Source of the DNA: an uncultured Flavobacteriales bacterium
GTDB lineage: Bacteria > Bacteroidota > Bacteroidia > Palsa-965
DNA length: 6,733 nt
Reading direction: 5' to 3'
NCBI GenBank assembly: GCA_946478675.1
Contig: CAMLEF010000261.1
Location: 1-6,733, forward strand
The translations under genes were made by a program, and so were the position numbers. Below, one piece after another: positions 5,415-6,733 of the stretch (its first letter is position 1; every line of letters begins with the position of its first letter). The notes under the pieces were generated by a model, which saw nothing but the letters and a program-made list of their open reading frames with translations, did not search any database and was not told where the DNA came from.

Positions 5415-6650
5415 ATGGAACGTATCCCGCTCCGCATTCCCCCCGTGCTCAAAGGAGAAGTCCGGCTGCCCCTGTCGAAAAGCGAATGCAACCGCCTGCT
5501 CATCATCCGCGCAATTACCGGCACCGATTTCGCGCTCCCGGAAATTTCCGATGCGGAAGACACGATGTCGCTGAGCCGCATCCTGTCGCAGCTGAGACAA
5601 CACACGGACGGCGATACGTACGACGTCGGTCCGGCGGGAACGTCGATGCGTTTTCTTTCCGCGTACCTCGCATCGATCCCCGGCGTATTTCAACTCACCG
5701 GCACGGCTCGCATGAAGCAACGGCCGATCGGCATTCTCGTGAAAGCGCTGGAGAGCATCGGTGCGGATATCGAATACACCGACAAGCCGGGATTTCCTCC
5801 TCTGAAAATTTTCGGCGGGCCATTGCAGGGCGGAGAAATTGAAGTCGACGGAAGCGTGAGCAGCCAATTCATTTCCGCGCTGCTGATGATCGCACCGACG
5901 ATGCACAACGGGCTCGTCATTCGTTTCAAAGGCGCCATCGTTTCACGGCCGTACATCGACATGACGATCCGCATCATGGAACGTTTCGGTGTTTCGCCGG
6001 TGTGGGACGGTGATACGCTTTCGGTGAGCCACCAGCAATACATGATCGATGATCCGGCCACGCAATTCCGTGTGGAAGCAGACTGGAGCGCGGCGTCGTA
6101 CTGGTACAGCATGGCGGCGCTGGCGGATGAGGCGGATATTTTTCTCAAAGGTCTGCACGAAGACAGCCTGCAGGCGGATGCGGTTTGCGCATTGCTCTTT
6201 CCGTTCCTCGGCGTGAGCACGACGTTTGAAGAAGGCGGCGTGCGACTGAAGAAGAACGGCTATCGTCCGAATGCGTTCGCGTTTGATTTCGAAGATTGCC
6301 CCGACATCGTGCAGACGGTTGCTGTAACCGCCGCCGCGCTGAAAATCCCGACGCTGCTCTGCGGACTGAACACGCTGCGCATCAAAGAAACCGATCGCAT
6401 TGCCGCCGTAAAAAGAGAATTGCAGCGGATCGGCGTGCGTTGCGATGAGCCCGGCAGAGGCATGCTCGACATCCGGAATTTCGATGGGAAAATTGAATCG
6501 CCCCTGCGCATTTCCACTTATGACGATCACCGCATGGCGATGGCGTTCGCGCCGTTAGCAATCAAATTTCCGGGAATGATCATTGAGAATCCGGACGTGG
6601 TGAAGAAGTCGTATCCGGGGTTTTGGGAAGAGGTGGGGAAAATGTGCTAA
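5415..6650 (+). CDS. aroA: 3-phosphoshikimate 1-carboxyvinyltransferase (EPSP synthase)
   Basis: Sixth step of the shikimate pathway: joins phosphoenolpyruvate to shikimate 3-phosphate, giving EPSP. The 411 residues are slightly below the roughly 427 of E. coli. The active-site motifs are present in order: LPLSKSECNR (18-27) with K22, S23 and R27; VGPAGTSMRF (71-80); RMKQRPI (99-105); SSQF (149-152); DWSAASYW (223-230); EDCPDIVQ (293-300) with catalytic D297; LRIKETDRI (321-329) with E325 and R328; TYDDHRMAMAF (368-378); and KKSYPGFW (397-404). The PEP/glyphosate loop reads PAGTSMRF where E. coli has NAGTAMRP: the Gly (G96 in E. coli) is kept but the Pro (P101) is Phe (F80). Some other Bacteroidota enzymes show a similar loop, as I recall. 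The start follows the aroB stop by 4 nt. The last codons (ATG TGC TAA) lie inside a tandem octamer, so the final Met-Cys may be repeat-derived. Confidence 0.97.
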   Translation: MERIPLRIPPVLKGEVRLPLSKSECNRLLIIRAITGTDFALPEISDAEDTMSLSRILSQLRQHTDGDTYDVGPAGTSMRFLSAYLASIPGVFQLTGTARMKQRPIGILVKALESIGADIEYTDKPGFPPLKIFGGPLQGGEIEVDGSVSSQFISALLMIAPTMHNGLVIRFKGAIVSRPYIDMTIRIMERFGVSPVWDGDTLSVSHQQYMIDDPATQFRVEADWSAASYWYSMAALADEADIFLKGLHEDSLQADAVCALLFPFLGVSTTFEEGGVRLKKNGYRPNAFAFDFEDCPDIVQTVAVTAAALKIPTLLCGLNTLRIKETDRIAAVKRELQRIGVRCDEPGRGMLDIRNFDGKIESPLRISTYDDHRMAMAFAPLAIKFPGMIIENPDVVKKSYPGFWEEVGKMC

Positions 6651-6664
6651 TGTGCTAATGCGCA
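6641..6664 (+). repeat. Tandem octamer AATGTGCT spanning the aroA stop codon
   Basis: Two perfect units of AATGTGCT (6641-6648 and 6649-6656) are followed by a third, degenerate one, AATGCGCA. The aroA TAA is formed across the junction of the first two units (6648-6650). The core resembles the TGTGCTGATT ends of the repeats at 2249-2317. Confidence 0.75.
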
Positions 6665-6733
6665 CGTGTTCCCCGCTTTTTAACCACATAGATTCTGTGT
6701 TGTTTTCCAAATCACATCGGAGAATCGTAATTT
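6651..6733. other. Non-coding tail after aroA
   Basis: No start codon with a supportable frame is seen here. After the octamer repeat there is a weak 4-bp inverted repeat, CACA (6693-6696) and TGTG (6704-6707), followed by TTGTTTTCC. It could end aroBA transcription, but the stem is too short to call a terminator. Confidence 0.4.

Noticed and set aside
4757..5605. A 282-codon minus-strand frame across aroB and aroA
   Set aside because: It is antisense to two genes with intact active sites and its translation resembles no protein family.

Overview
The window looks like chromosomal DNA from a member of the Bacteroidota, probably a moderately GC-rich lineage near the Chitinophagales/Sphingobacteriales. 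Three things point there. Two genes carry perfect copies of the Bacteroidota -7 promoter box TAnnTTTG just before their start codons. No start is preceded by a convincing Shine-Dalgarno sequence. The proline dehydrogenase, aminotransferase and AroA proteins have the wording I associate with that phylum. The lineage assignment is inference from recall, not a database match.

Layout. Positions 1-762 (minus) hold the N-terminal 254 codons of a mannose-1-phosphate guanylyltransferase, cut by the window edge. Positions 786-2084 (minus) hold a fold-type I PLP aminotransferase that ends 23 nt before the guanylyltransferase starts, so the two are probably co-transcribed. Positions 2085-2545 form a 461-nt gap with degenerate repeats containing TGTGCT, a possible 37-codon plus-strand ORF and a small inverted repeat. 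Positions 2546-2944 (minus) encode a small single-pass membrane protein of unknown function in visibly AT-richer DNA. Positions 3007-4173 (minus) encode a monofunctional proline dehydrogenase. Positions 4174-4312 are a compact divergent promoter region. Positions 4313-5410 and 5415-6650 (plus) are aroB and aroA, separated by 4 nt. The last 83 nt have no gene that I can see and begin with a short tandem octamer that overlaps the aroA stop codon.

How the genes work together. AroB (step 2) and AroA (step 6) of the shikimate pathway form a tight operon making chorismate precursors. Proline dehydrogenase, transcribed away from them, starts proline catabolism. The guanylyltransferase supplies GDP-mannose for surface polysaccharide or glycoprotein synthesis. 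The aminotransferase has no visible functional link to it beyond adjacency.

The most notable structure is the proline dehydrogenase/aroB divergent region. Both genes have an identical TATCTTTG box exactly 5 nt before ATG, implying leaderless or nearly leaderless mRNAs. Between the boxes lie two blocks of 7-nt periodic repeats in opposite orientation. I found no new defence, mobile or biosynthetic system; most of the window is housekeeping.
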